From assembly GCF_036231945.1 (NCBI RefSeq), contig NZ_CP109599.1, positions 5,235,501 to 5,299,500 of the forward strand: a stretch of DNA of 64,000 bases, in the 5' to 3' direction. The notes under the pieces are model-generated. The model searched no databases, was not told the DNA's origin, and was given only the letters and a program-made list of their open reading frames with translations. Both the position numbers and the translations under genes were made by a program. Of this stretch, positions 41,552 to 49,310 are shown in pieces; within the stretch, counting starts at the first letter, position 1; the number at the start of each line of letters is the position of its first letter. The DNA is from Streptomyces sp. NBC_01429 (lineage in GTDB: Bacteria > Actinomycetota > Actinomycetes > Streptomycetales > Streptomycetaceae).

Positions 41552-42850
41552 GTGAGCGAGAAACGCGACAACGCGGTAGTACTGCGGTACGGCGACGGCG
41601 AGTACACCTATCCGGTGATCGACAGCACCGTCGGCGATACGGGCTTCGACATCGGGAAGCTCCGTTCTCAGACCGGTCTGGTGACTCTGGACAGTGGCTA
41701 CGGCAATACCGCCGCCTACAAGTCCGCGATCACCTATCTCGACGGCGAACAGGGCATCCTGCGTTATCGCGGCTACCCGATCGAGCAGCTGGCGGAGTCC
41801 TCCAGCTTCGTCGAGGTGGCGTATCTGCTGATCAACGGCGAGCTGCCGACGGTCGACGAGCTGGCCACGTTCAAGAACGAGATCACCCAGCACACGCTGC
41901 TGCACGAGGACGTCAAGCGGTTCTACGACGGCTTCCCGCGCGACGCCCACCCGATGGCGATGCTGTCCTCCGTGGTCAGCGCGCTCTCGACGTTCTACCA
42001 GGACAGTCACAACCCGTTCGACGAGAAGCAGCGTCATCTCTCCACGATCCGGCTGCTCGCCAAGCTGCCGACGATCGCGGCGTACGCGTACAAGAAGTCG
42101 ATCGGCCACCCCTTCGTCTACCCGCGCAACGACCTCGGGTACGTGGAGAACTTCCTGCGGATGACCTTCTCGGTCCCCGCGCAGGAGTACGAGCCGGACC
42201 CGGTCGTGGTCTCCGCGCTCGACAAGCTGCTCATCCTGCACGCGGACCACGAGCAGAACTGTTCGACCTCCACCGTGCGGCTGGTCGGCTCCTCGCAGGC
42301 GAACATGTTCGCCTCGATCTCCGCCGGCATCAGCGCCCTGTGGGGCCCGCTGCACGGTGGCGCCAACCAGTCGGTGCTGGAGATGCTCGAAGGCATCCAG
42401 GCGTCCGGCGGCGATGTCGACACCTTCATCCGCAAGGTGAAGAACAAGGAAGACGGCGTGAAGCTCATGGGCTTCGGGCACCGCGTCTACAAGAACTTCG
42501 ACCCCCGGGCGAAGATCATCAAGGCGGCGGCGCACGATGTCCTCTCGGCGCTCGGCAAGTCCGACGAGCTGCTCGACATCGCGCTCAAGCTCGAAGAGCA
42601 CGCGCTGGCCGACGACTACTTCGTCGAGCGCAAGCTCTACCCGAACGTGGACTTCTACACCGGTCTGATCTACCGGGCGATGGGCTTCCCGACCGAGATG
42701 TTCACCGTGCTGTTCGCGCTCGGCCGGCTGCCCGGCTGGATCGCCCAGTGGCACGAGATGATCAAGGAGCCCGGCTCCCGCATCGGCCGCCCGCGCCAGA
42801 TCTACACCGGCGAGGTCCTGCGCGACTTCGTGCCGGTCGAAGGCCGCTGA
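41552..42850 (+). CDS. gltA: Citrate synthase (type II)
   Basis: This is a 432-aa hexameric-type citrate synthase condensing oxaloacetate and acetyl-CoA at the entry of the TCA cycle. The catalytic residues lie in GPLHGGANQSVLEML (His, near 266) and GFGHRVYKNFDPRA (His, near 310), with the Asp in the region of PNVDFYTGL. The N-terminal beta domain NAVVLRYGDGEYTYPVIDSTVG is typical of type II enzymes. The GTG at 41552 has GAGGGA 5-6 nt upstream and gives the standard length; an ATG at 41495 would add an unconserved leader. Monocistronic. Confidence 0.95.
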   Translation: MSEKRDNAVVLRYGDGEYTYPVIDSTVGDTGFDIGKLRSQTGLVTLDSGYGNTAAYKSAITYLDGEQGILRYRGYPIEQLAESSSFVEVAYLLINGELPTVDELATFKNEITQHTLLHEDVKRFYDGFPRDAHPMAMLSSVVSALSTFYQDSHNPFDEKQRHLSTIRLLAKLPTIAAYAYKKSIGHPFVYPRNDLGYVENFLRMTFSVPAQEYEPDPVVVSALDKLLILHADHEQNCSTSTVRLVGSSQANMFASISAGISALWGPLHGGANQSVLEMLEGIQASGGDVDTFIRKVKNKEDGVKLMGFGHRVYKNFDPRAKIIKAAAHDVLSALGKSDELLDIALKLEEHALADDYFVERKLYPNVDFYTGLIYRAMGFPTEMFTVLFALGRLPGWIAQWHEMIKEPGSRIGRPRQIYTGEVLRDFVPVEGR

Positions 42851-42934
42851 CACCGAGCTGATGCCGGTCGCGCTCCGCGCGGCCGGCCCTGGGTCGCCCC
42901 CCGTCGTACGGTCGCACCTCGCCGTGGACGGCGA

Positions 42935-42984
42935 AAAGCGCCCCGCCCACCGATCCCCCCACGGGTCGGCGAGCGGGGCGCTTT
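42935..42984. terminator. 12-bp perfect-stem bidirectional terminator after gltA
   Basis: AAAGCGCCCCGC (42935-42946) and GCGGGGCGCTTT (42973-42984) pair perfectly. The stem ends in AAA/TTT, so each strand has a short U tract after the stem. It ends gltA on the plus strand and could also end a minus-strand transcript coming from the structured region near 43130-43210. Confidence 0.8.
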
Positions 42985-43361
42985 CCATATCCCCGGAGCG
43001 GATTCCCCCCACGGGATCCGGGCCGGGCGTCTGCCGTAACCAGAACGGCTACTCGCGCGGTCGGACCGGGGTACGTACGGGAGGGCCGCTCAAAGCTCCC
43101 CGTGCACGTGCCCCGGCCAATCGCTTGCCTGGGATGTCCCCCAAGACATCCCCTGCGATCCCATCGAACGTCCCCCAAGACGTTCTTCTGGCATCGTCCT
43201 CTTAGACACGCGAGATGGCCTAATGGTTACCCCACAATCTATGTGATCTAGATCTCCTTGTGAAGGACTTGTGGGTCATGTGGAGGACCGAAGGTGGAAC
43301 AAGGTGGTAACCAGGTTAACGGAGGGGTAGGCCGGGCTTGACCTGGGATCGCGCGGTCGGG
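42985..43361. other. Gene-free intergenic region between gltA terminator and copper-chaperone gene
   Basis: Apart from the paired hairpins at 43131-43185, the stretch holds a locally AT-richer part at 43200-43330 with GATCTAGATC and GTTAACG-type short palindromes and several short open frames without ribosome sites. The lower GC content relative to the surroundings suggests promoters or an RNA gene rather than coding sequence. I see no conserved protein. Confidence 0.5.
43131..43185. ncRNA. Candidate small RNA: two hairpins sharing the apex GTC-CCCCAA-GAC
   Basis: Hairpin 1 is GGGATGTC (43131-43138), loop CCCCAA, GACATCCC (43145-43152). Hairpin 2 is GAACGTC (43166-43172), loop CCCCAA, GACGTTC (43179-43185). 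The 12-nt apex is identical in both, while the lower stems differ and still pair fully. A small CGAT/ATCG pair lies between them. They occupy the 510-bp gap after citrate synthase, which has no convincing protein gene. On the plus strand the loops are C-rich and could contact G-rich ribosome sites; on the minus strand they read TTGGGG, and the gltA terminator could end the transcript. Strand and expression are unknown. Confidence 0.5.
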
Positions 43362-43676
43362 TCAGGACCGGGCCGTCAGCTCGTACCCCGCCTCGTCCAC
43401 GGCGGCGCGCACGGCGGCCTCGTCCAGCGGTGCCTGTGACACGACGGTCACCTCGCCGGTCGCGGCCACGGCCTGGACGGAGACGACGCCCTCGATGCCG
43501 GAGATCTCGCCGGTGACGGCTCCCTCGCAGTGGCCGCAGGTCATGCCGGTGACCTGGTAGACCGTGGTGATCCCGCCCGTCCGGTCGTCGGTCGTGGCGG
43601 CATCGTGGCAGGAGCCGGTGGGGGAGCAGCAGGAACCGGCGGCCTCGGCGGTCTGGCTCTTCGTCTCGGCGGTCAT
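43362..43676 (-). CDS. Heavy-metal-associated domain protein (copper chaperone CopZ-like)
   Basis: This 104-aa cytoplasmic protein has a C-terminal HMA domain with GMTCGHCEGAV (Cys47 and Cys50 bind Cu(I)) and the usual beta-alpha-beta-beta-alpha-beta course. The N-terminal 35 residues are an extra Cys/His segment (GSCCSPTGSCHDAA, five metal-capable residues) beyond the normal 70-aa chaperone. A CsoR-type GC palindrome stands about 100 bp upstream, consistent with induction by copper. No copper ATPase or csoR gene is beside it, so delivery partners are elsewhere. Confidence 0.88.
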   Translation of the reverse strand: MTAETKSQTAEAAGSCCSPTGSCHDAATTDDRTGGITTVYQVTGMTCGHCEGAVTGEISGIEGVVSVQAVAATGEVTVVSQAPLDEAAVRAAVDEAGYELTARS

Positions 43677-43774
43677 GGCGTTCTCCTCGTCGGGGATTTT
43701 GGCGCGTTTGGGGCGCCTTCCATGGTTCGTCAGGGGCGTACGGATGCCGTGATTCCCTGACGCATCCCCGACTG

Positions 43775-43789
43775 TACCCCTAGGGGGTA
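43775..43789 (-). promoter_or_regulatory. CsoR-type operator upstream of the copper-chaperone gene
   Basis: TACCCCTAGGGGGTA is a G/C-tract dyad around a central TA, the form bound by the copper repressor CsoR. It lies 99-113 bp upstream of the chaperone start. There is one base more on the G side than the C side, and ATGG follows, as in known CsoR boxes. Confidence 0.75.
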
Positions 43790-43884
43790 TGGAATCGAAT
43801 CCCGGGAGTCCGTCCGCCCCGTCGTCGTCCCGCGCCAGTCTCTTGGTCGATCCGCCGTTGTTCCGTCGCTGTTCGGCCGGGGCC

Positions 43885-44526
43885 TCAGGGGCATCCGATG
43901 AGCGGGTCGAGGTAGCGGTGCAGGACCGTTTTCAGCTCGGCGCTGTACGCGTCCCGCTCCTCGGGTCCGGCGGCGAGGATCAGGCTCAGTCCGCCCTTGA
44001 AGATGGAGAACGTCATCCGCGCGATCCGGCTGACGTCGGCCTCCTCGGCGTCGGGGAGATGGCCGCTGAGGATCTCCCCGACCCGCGCGAGCGCGGAGGT
44101 GTGCAGATTCTCGTGCTCCAGCGTGACTTTGCCGGGGATGTCGGAGCCCTGCATCAGGACGGCGAACGCCGGGTTCTCGAGGTTGAACTGGATCAGTGGG
44201 TCGAGGACCGCGTCCAGCAGCTCGCCCAGGGGCAGTTCCAGATGGGCCTGCGTGAGCGCTTCCCCGTAGGTGGTGTGCCAGCGCGTGACGAGGTGATCGC
44301 CCAGCTCGATGGCGATGGCTTCCTTGTTCGGGAAGAACTGGTAGAGCGTGCCGGGGGAGACGCCCGCCTCCCGGGCGATGGAGTTGGTGCTCGCCGCCGC
44401 GTAGCCGGTGGTGCAGAAGACGTTGGCGGCGGCTTCCAGGAGCTGGGCGATCCGGCGCTCACCGCGTGCCTGGCGGCGGCGCGGTTTGACCGTCGATGTG
44501 TCGCCGCCGCTCTTCTCCTCCGGCAT
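43885..44526 (-). CDS. TetR-family regulator of the MMPL transporter
   Basis: This 213-aa protein has the TetR DNA-binding domain (RRIAQLLEAAANVFCTTGYAAASTNSIAREAGVSPGTLYQFFPNKEAIAIEL, residues about 24-75) and a helical ligand domain. The Lys/Arg-rich start KPRRRQARGERR precedes the HTH. The ATG at 44526 is preferred, with GGGGA 6 nt upstream; an in-frame TTG at 44559 is possible. It is divergent from an MMPL transporter gene with two perfect 14-bp dyads between them, so it probably represses both and responds to a transported or toxic hydrophobic compound. Confidence 0.88.
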   Translation of the reverse strand: MPEEKSGGDTSTVKPRRRQARGERRIAQLLEAAANVFCTTGYAAASTNSIAREAGVSPGTLYQFFPNKEAIAIELGDHLVTRWHTTYGEALTQAHLELPLGELLDAVLDPLIQFNLENPAFAVLMQGSDIPGKVTLEHENLHTSALARVGEILSGHLPDAEEADVSRIARMTFSIFKGGLSLILAAGPEERDAYSAELKTVLHRYLDPLIGCP

Positions 44527-44562
44527 GTCGGTCCCCGGCTTTCCTGGATCGGTTGACAAATA

Positions 44563-44603
44563 CGAGTGGTCACTCGCATTCTTGTTATGCGAGCGGTCGC
44601 TCG
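44563..44603. promoter_or_regulatory. Two perfect TetR-type operators between tetR and mmpL genes
   Basis: CGAGTGGTCACTCG (44563-44576) and CGAGCGGTCGCTCG (44590-44603) share the form CGAGYGGTCRCTCG, each perfectly symmetric in its six-base arms. Centre-to-centre distance is 27 bp. The TTGACA at 44553-44558 lies just beside the first site on the plus strand. Binding by the adjacent TetR protein is inferred. Confidence 0.85.
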
Positions 44604-44667
44604 TGTTTTCAATTCTATGACAATGGCCGACCCGCGCAACGGGTCACGGTGAAGGGGACACCGCACG

Positions 44668-46968
44668 ATGTCCGAAGTCAACACGGGGTCACGTCTAGGG
44701 GGCTGGACCCGGTTCGTCACCGCGCGCCCGAGGCTTTCCCTGCTGGTCACCCTGGTCATCACGGCTCTCGCCGTGTTCGCGGGAAGCGGCGTCGCCGATC
44801 GCATGGGCAGCGGAGGCTGGGCGGATCCGGACGCCGAGTCGACCTACGCGACCCAGGCCCTGGAACGTGAGTTCCCCGCCTCCCAGCCCAATCTGCTGCT
44901 CCTGGTCGACAGCGGAAGCCGGAGCGTCGACGACCCCGCCGTGGCCGCCGAGGCCGAGCGGCTCACCGCGCGGCTCGCGGCCGAGAAGGGCATCACCGGA
45001 GTCGGGTCCTACTGGCAGACCAAGGCTCCCGCGCTGCGCGCCGAGGACGGGCGGGAAGCACTGATCGCGGCGAGGATCCAGGGCGACGAGAAGGACGCTG
45101 CGGCGGTCCTGGACCGGATAGCCCCCGAATTCAGCGGCACACAAGGGTCGCTGGAGGTCGCGGTCGGCGGTCCCATCGCCGTCCAGCACGATATGCAGGA
45201 GATCATCCAGGAGGACCTGCTGCGGGCCGAGATGATCGCTCTGCCGGTCACGCTGGTCCTGCTGGTGATGGTCTTCGGCAGCGCGATCGCCGCCCTGCTG
45301 CCCCTGGGCGTCGGCATCGTCGCCATCCTGGGGACGAACGCGGTGCTGCGCGGGCTCACCGAATTCACCGATGTCTCGATCTTCGCGCAGAACCTCACCA
45401 CGGCCCTCGGACTCGGACTGGCCATCGACTACGCCCTGTTCATCGTGCGCAGATTCCGCGAGGAGCTGGCCGGGGGCGCGGAGGTGCGGGACGCCCTGGG
45501 GACCACGCTGCGCACCGCCGGGCGCACGGTGCTGTTCTCGGCGCTGACCGTGGCGGTGTCGCTGGCCGCGATGATGGTCTTCCCTCAGTACTTCCTGCGC
45601 TCCTTCGCCTACGCCGGGATAGCGGTGGTCCTGCTGGCCGCGGCGGCCGCCCTGATTCTGCTGCCGGCCGCGCTGATGCTGCTGGGCCCCCGGGTCAACG
45701 CCCTGGACCTGCGTCAGCTGCTGCGCCGCGGACGGCGCACATCAGCGGCGACGGAGCCGTCCGAGTCCGTCGAGGAGGGGGCCGGCTGGGGGCGCATGGC
45801 CAAACTCGTGATGCGCAGGGCCCCGTTCTTCGCCCTCGGCACGACCGCCGTCCTCGTCCTGCTCGGACTGCCCTTCCTCGGGGCCAGGTTCGGCACCGCC
45901 GACTACCGGCAGCTTCCCGCGAGCGCCGACTCCCGGATGGTTCAGGAAGAGATCCGGGACGGCTTCCCCGGCAACCCCGGCGGCGGACTGGAAGTGTTCA
46001 CGGAGGGCGCGGCCACCGACTCCCAGTACGCCGACTACCGCGCCCGGATAGCGGCCCTGCCGGATGTGCTCCGGGTCGACGGGCCGGTCACCTCCGGCGC
46101 GCACGGATACTTCACCGTGCTGCCGAAGGGAGAGGCGGTCGGACCGGACACCCAGCAGCTCGTCCGGGACATCCGGGCGGAACCCGCCCCGTTCGACACC
46201 TCGGTGACCGGCACCGCCGCCATGCTGGTCGACTCCAAGGGCGCCATCGCCGACCGGCTGCCCTGGGCGCTGGCCATCATCATGGTGGTCACCCTGGTGC
46301 TGGTCTTCCTGCTCACCGGCAGCGTGCTGATACCGATCCAGGCGGTCGTGCTCAACGCGCTGAGTCTCACCGCCATGTTCGGCGCCATGGTCTGGGTCTT
46401 CCAGGACGGCCACCTCTCCGGACTGCTCGGCTTCACCTCCACCGGAGACATCGAGACGACCGTGCCGGTCGTGATGTTCTGTGTCGCCTTCGGACTCTCC
46501 ATGGACTACGGGGTCTTCCTGCTCTCCCGGATCAAGGAGGAGTACGAGCGAAGCGGCGACCACGAGGACGCGGTGGCCTTCGGGGTCCGCAAGACCGGGG
46601 GACTGATCACCGCCGCCGCAGTGATCCTCGCCGTCGTCATGGTGGCGATAGGCACCTCACGGGTGACCAACACCAAGATGCTGGGCCTCGGACTCGCCCT
46701 GGCCGTACTCATGGACGCGATGGTGGTCCGCAGCCTGCTGGTCCCCTCCGTGATGAAGCTGACGGGGAAGGCGACCTGGTGGGCGCCGGGGCCGCTGCGC
46801 CGCTTCCACGACCGGTTCGGCCTGAGCGAGGGCGAGTCGAAGCCCGCCCCCGAGGGGCACGAGGACCCTGCGGTCCGCGCACCGGATCAGGACTCCGGCC
46901 AGGACTCCGGCCAGGACTCCGGCCAGGACTCCGGCCGGGACTCCGACCGTGACCGGGCGGGCGTCTGA
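44668..46968 (+). CDS. MMPL-family (RND-type) membrane transporter
   Basis: This 766-aa inner-membrane transporter has the MMPL layout. One helix is near residue 25, then a large extracytoplasmic domain to about 180, then a five- to six-helix bundle with GLGLAIDYALFIVRRFREEL, the proton-relay Asp-Tyr motif. A second extracytoplasmic domain follows, and a second bundle has AFGLSMDYGVFLLSRIKEEYERSG. Members export lipids or drugs. The C-terminus carries a DSGQ repeat (four 12-bp units at 46888-46935). It is divergent from its TetR regulator. Confidence 0.9.
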   Translation: MSEVNTGSRLGGWTRFVTARPRLSLLVTLVITALAVFAGSGVADRMGSGGWADPDAESTYATQALEREFPASQPNLLLLVDSGSRSVDDPAVAAEAERLTARLAAEKGITGVGSYWQTKAPALRAEDGREALIAARIQGDEKDAAAVLDRIAPEFSGTQGSLEVAVGGPIAVQHDMQEIIQEDLLRAEMIALPVTLVLLVMVFGSAIAALLPLGVGIVAILGTNAVLRGLTEFTDVSIFAQNLTTALGLGLAIDYALFIVRRFREELAGGAEVRDALGTTLRTAGRTVLFSALTVAVSLAAMMVFPQYFLRSFAYAGIAVVLLAAAAALILLPAALMLLGPRVNALDLRQLLRRGRRTSAATEPSESVEEGAGWGRMAKLVMRRAPFFALGTTAVLVLLGLPFLGARFGTADYRQLPASADSRMVQEEIRDGFPGNPGGGLEVFTEGAATDSQYADYRARIAALPDVLRVDGPVTSGAHGYFTVLPKGEAVGPDTQQLVRDIRAEPAPFDTSVTGTAAMLVDSKGAIADRLPWALAIIMVVTLVLVFLLTGSVLIPIQAVVLNALSLTAMFGAMVWVFQDGHLSGLLGFTSTGDIETTVPVVMFCVAFGLSMDYGVFLLSRIKEEYERSGDHEDAVAFGVRKTGGLITAAAVILAVVMVAIGTSRVTNTKMLGLGLALAVLMDAMVVRSLLVPSVMKLTGKATWWAPGPLRRFHDRFGLSEGESKPAPEGHEDPAVRAPDQDSGQDSGQDSGQDSGRDSDRDRAGV
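46888..46935 (+). repeat. 12-bp coding repeat at the 3' end of the mmpL gene
   Basis: Four tandem units of CAGGACTCCGGC encode (Gln-Asp-Ser-Gly)4, followed by degenerate copies encoding RDSDRDR. It is in frame and confined to the cytoplasmic C-terminal tail. Confidence 0.85.
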
Positions 46969-47038
46969 CGACGGGAGATCCGACGGCCGGGGTCTGAAGA
47001 CGCCGGTCCGACAGTGCGGACCAGGCGCGGGACGGGCG

Positions 47039-47073
47039 CCGTACGGTACGGGGCAGCGCTCCGTACCGTACGG
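47039..47073. terminator. 13-bp perfect-stem bidirectional terminator
   Basis: CCGTACGGTACGG (47039-47051) pairs with CCGTACCGTACGG (47061-47073) around a 9-nt loop, between the convergent mmpL and iolE-like genes. Confidence 0.8.
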
Positions 47074-47123
47074 GGCGCCGCCCGCGCGGTCCCGTCCGGG
47101 CGGCGGGTGGAGGGCAGCCGCCG

Positions 47124-48035
47124 TTACGCGCCGCAGCCGCGCAGGAAGCGGCGGGTGCGGGTGGCGATGGGCAGCGGCTTGTCGGGCGGGCAGGGATACA
47201 TGTCCTGCTCGACGATGGCGAACAGATCCACGTCCAGCCGCTGCGCCGCCGCCAGGACCGGCTCCAGCGCGGGAACCCCGGCCGGCGGCTCGCACATCAC
47301 GCCGCGCCCGACGGCCGGTCCGAACGGCACCTCGTCGGCCACGACATCCGCCAGGATCTCCGGGTCCACCTGCTTGAGATGGAGGTAGCCGATCCGTTCC
47401 CCGTAGGTCTCGATCAGCTTGACGCTGTCGCCGCCGCAGTAGGCGTAGTGCCCGGTGTCCAGACAGAGCGAGACCAGCTCGGGATCGGTCGCGTCGAGGA
47501 AACGGCTGACGTTCTCCTCGCTGTCGATATGGGTGTCGGCATGCGGGTGGACGACGATGCCCAGCCCGTACCGGTCCCGGACCTCGCGGCCGAGTCGCTC
47601 GGTCTGGACCGTCAGATCACGCCACTGCTCAGCGGTGAGCGTGCGGTCCTCCAGGACCTCGCCGCTCTTGTCGTCCCGCCAGAAGGACGGGATCACCACC
47701 AGATGCTCCGCGCCCATCGCCCGGGTGAGCGCGGCGATGTCCGCGACGTGCTCCCAGGTCTTCTCCCAGACGGCGGGCCCGTGGTGCAGCCCGGTGAAGA
47801 CCGTTCCGGCGGAGACCTTCAGCCCGCGCCGGGCGGTCTCCTCGCGCAACTGCTCGGGGTCGGACGGCAGATAGCCGTAGGGGCCCAGCTCGATCCACTC
47901 GTAACCGGCCTCGGCGACCTCGTCGAGGAAGCGCTGCCAGGGGACCTGCTGGGGGTCGTCGGGAAACCACACACCCCAGGAGTCGGGGGCCGACCCGACC
48001 CGGATACGGCTCAACGTGGGCACGGAGGACGTCAT
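47124..48035 (-). CDS. Inosose dehydratase-like TIM-barrel protein (IolE type)
   Basis: This 303-aa AP-endonuclease-2-fold protein has RVGSAPDSWGVWFPDDPQQVPWQRFLDEVAEAGYEWIELGPYGYLP, close to inosose dehydratases, and metal-site segments VVHPHADTHIDSEENVSRFL, CLDTGHYAYCGGDSVKLI, YLHLKQVDPEIL and IVEQDMYPCP. It is divergent from the iolC-B-D-A operon, supporting dehydration of scyllo-inosose in myo-inositol breakdown. IolE versus an IolH/IolI-like isomerase cannot be settled here. A 20-bp palindrome lies in its promoter. Confidence 0.82.
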   Translation of the reverse strand: MTSSVPTLSRIRVGSAPDSWGVWFPDDPQQVPWQRFLDEVAEAGYEWIELGPYGYLPSDPEQLREETARRGLKVSAGTVFTGLHHGPAVWEKTWEHVADIAALTRAMGAEHLVVIPSFWRDDKSGEVLEDRTLTAEQWRDLTVQTERLGREVRDRYGLGIVVHPHADTHIDSEENVSRFLDATDPELVSLCLDTGHYAYCGGDSVKLIETYGERIGYLHLKQVDPEILADVVADEVPFGPAVGRGVMCEPPAGVPALEPVLAAAQRLDVDLFAIVEQDMYPCPPDKPLPIATRTRRFLRGCGA

Positions 48036-48044
48036 ACCGGTCAG

Positions 48045-48064
48045 CTTTCCGGCCGTCCGGAAAG
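48045..48064 (-). promoter_or_regulatory. 20-bp palindrome in the iolE-like promoter
   Basis: CTTTCCGGCCGTCCGGAAAG matches its own complement at 18 of 20 positions. On the minus strand a TTGACA (48067-48072) stands directly before it, so the palindrome fills the -35 to -10 spacer. It starts 10 bp upstream of the ATG. It is a candidate operator for the iol regulator. Confidence 0.65.
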
Positions 48065-48100
48065 AGTGTCAAGCCTTCGTCCGGATGTAAGGACAAAATG

Positions 48101-48106
48101 TTGACA
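48101..48106 (+). promoter_or_regulatory. TTGACA -35 box toward the iolC operon
   Basis: TTGACA matches the sigma-70-type -35 consensus on the plus strand, 149 bp before iolC. Seventeen to eighteen bases on, AAGGTT is a weak -10. The following 140 bp include a GGCACTGGC/GTCGGCACC repeat tract (about 48135-48190). Confidence 0.4.
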
Positions 48107-48254
48107 GGGCTCCGGCGGGAGCAGCAAGGTTGTGCCCGGCACTGGCACTGGCGTCGGCAACAGCACCGGCACTGGCGTCGGCACCGGACCGTGCGCGGTT
48201 GTACCGGACCCCGGTCCGGGTCAGGGGCCGGCCGTCGAATCCGAAGGGACACGT

Positions 48255-49310
48255 ATGTCTGCGCCGTACGACGTGATCACCATGGGGCGGATCGGCGTCG
48301 ACCTCTATCCCTTGCGGATCGGGGTGCCGCTGGCCCAGGTCGAGACCTTCGGCAAGTTCCTCGGCGGCTCCGCGACGAACGTCGCCGTGGCGTCCGCCAG
48401 GCTGGGGCGCCGGGCCGCCGTCATCAGCCGTACCGGCCAGGACGCCTTCGGCGAGTACGTCCACCAGGCGCTGGGCGAGTTCGAGGTCGACGACCGCTGG
48501 GTGACCGGCGTCGAGCGGTATCCGACCCCGGTCACCTTCTGCGAGGTCTTTCCCCCGGACGACTTCCCGCTCTACTTCTACCGGCAGCCCAAGGCCCCCG
48601 ACCTGGAGATCCACCCGCACGAACTGGACTTCGACGCGATCAGGTCGGCCCGGATCTTCTGGATGACCGGTACCGGCCTCTGCGTGGAACCCAGCCGCTC
48701 CGCCACGTTCGCCGCCCTGGAGGCGCGCGCCAAATCCGGGATCACCGTCTTCGACCTCGACTGGCGCCCGATGTTCTGGCCCGAACGGCCCGCCCCCACG
48801 GCCGATCCCGCCGGTACATCGCCCCCCACAGATCCCACCCCCACCGGCGCCGGTCCTGACACCCCCGACCCGCGCGAGCTGTACGCGCGGGCCCTGCGGC
48901 ACGCCACCGTCGCCGTCGGAAACCTGGACGAGTGCGAGGTGGCCGTCGGCGAGCGCGACCCCGAAGCCGCCGCGCGGGCGCTGCTGGCCGCCGGGGTGGA
49001 GCTGGCCGTGGTCAAACAGGGCCCCAAGGGTGTGCTCGCCCTCCACCGGGACGGCACACGGGCCGAAGTGCCGCCCGTACCCGTCGAGGTCGTCAACGGA
49101 CTCGGCGCCGGGGACGCGTTCGGCGGCGCCCTCTGCCACGGGCTGCTCGCCGGCTGGGAGCTGGAGCGCCTCATGCGGTACGCCAACGCGGCGGGCGCCC
49201 TCGTCGCCGGCCGGCTCGCCTGCTCCTCCGCCATGCCGTACGACAGTGAGGTCGCCGAAGTCCTCGCGGCCGGCCGCGTCCCGGAGCAGGACACCGGGAG
49301 CCTCCGGTGA
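48255..49310 (+). CDS. iolC: 5-dehydro-2-deoxygluconokinase
   Basis: This is a 351-aa PfkB-family kinase phosphorylating 5-dehydro-2-deoxygluconate in myo-inositol catabolism. It has the PfkB starts ITMGRIGVDLYPL and GGSATNVAVASARLGRRAAVISRTGQDAFG, and the catalytic GLGAGDAFGGALCHGLL near residue 285. A Pro/Thr/Asp-rich insertion occurs near residues 185-205 (PAPTADPAGTSPPTDPTPTG). ATG follows GAAGGGA. First gene of the iol operon; the next gene overlaps by GTGA. Confidence 0.9.
   Translation: MSAPYDVITMGRIGVDLYPLRIGVPLAQVETFGKFLGGSATNVAVASARLGRRAAVISRTGQDAFGEYVHQALGEFEVDDRWVTGVERYPTPVTFCEVFPPDDFPLYFYRQPKAPDLEIHPHELDFDAIRSARIFWMTGTGLCVEPSRSATFAALEARAKSGITVFDLDWRPMFWPERPAPTADPAGTSPPTDPTPTGAGPDTPDPRELYARALRHATVAVGNLDECEVAVGERDPEAAARALLAAGVELAVVKQGPKGVLALHRDGTRAEVPPVPVEVVNGLGAGDAFGGALCHGLLAGWELERLMRYANAAGALVAGRLACSSAMPYDSEVAEVLAAGRVPEQDTGSLR

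Noticed and set aside
43090..43209. A 39-codon minus-strand frame (GTG at 43209, starting VSKRTMPEERLGG) spanning both twin hairpins
   Set aside because: No ribosome site, no known family, and the shared 12-mer of the hairpins falls in two different frames, which argues for RNA structure rather than protein.
43264..43314. A short Trp-rich plus-strand frame (VKDLWVMWRTEGGTRW) that might be a leader peptide
   Set aside because: The next gene downstream lies on the opposite strand, so there is nothing for an attenuator to control, and no ribosome site is visible.
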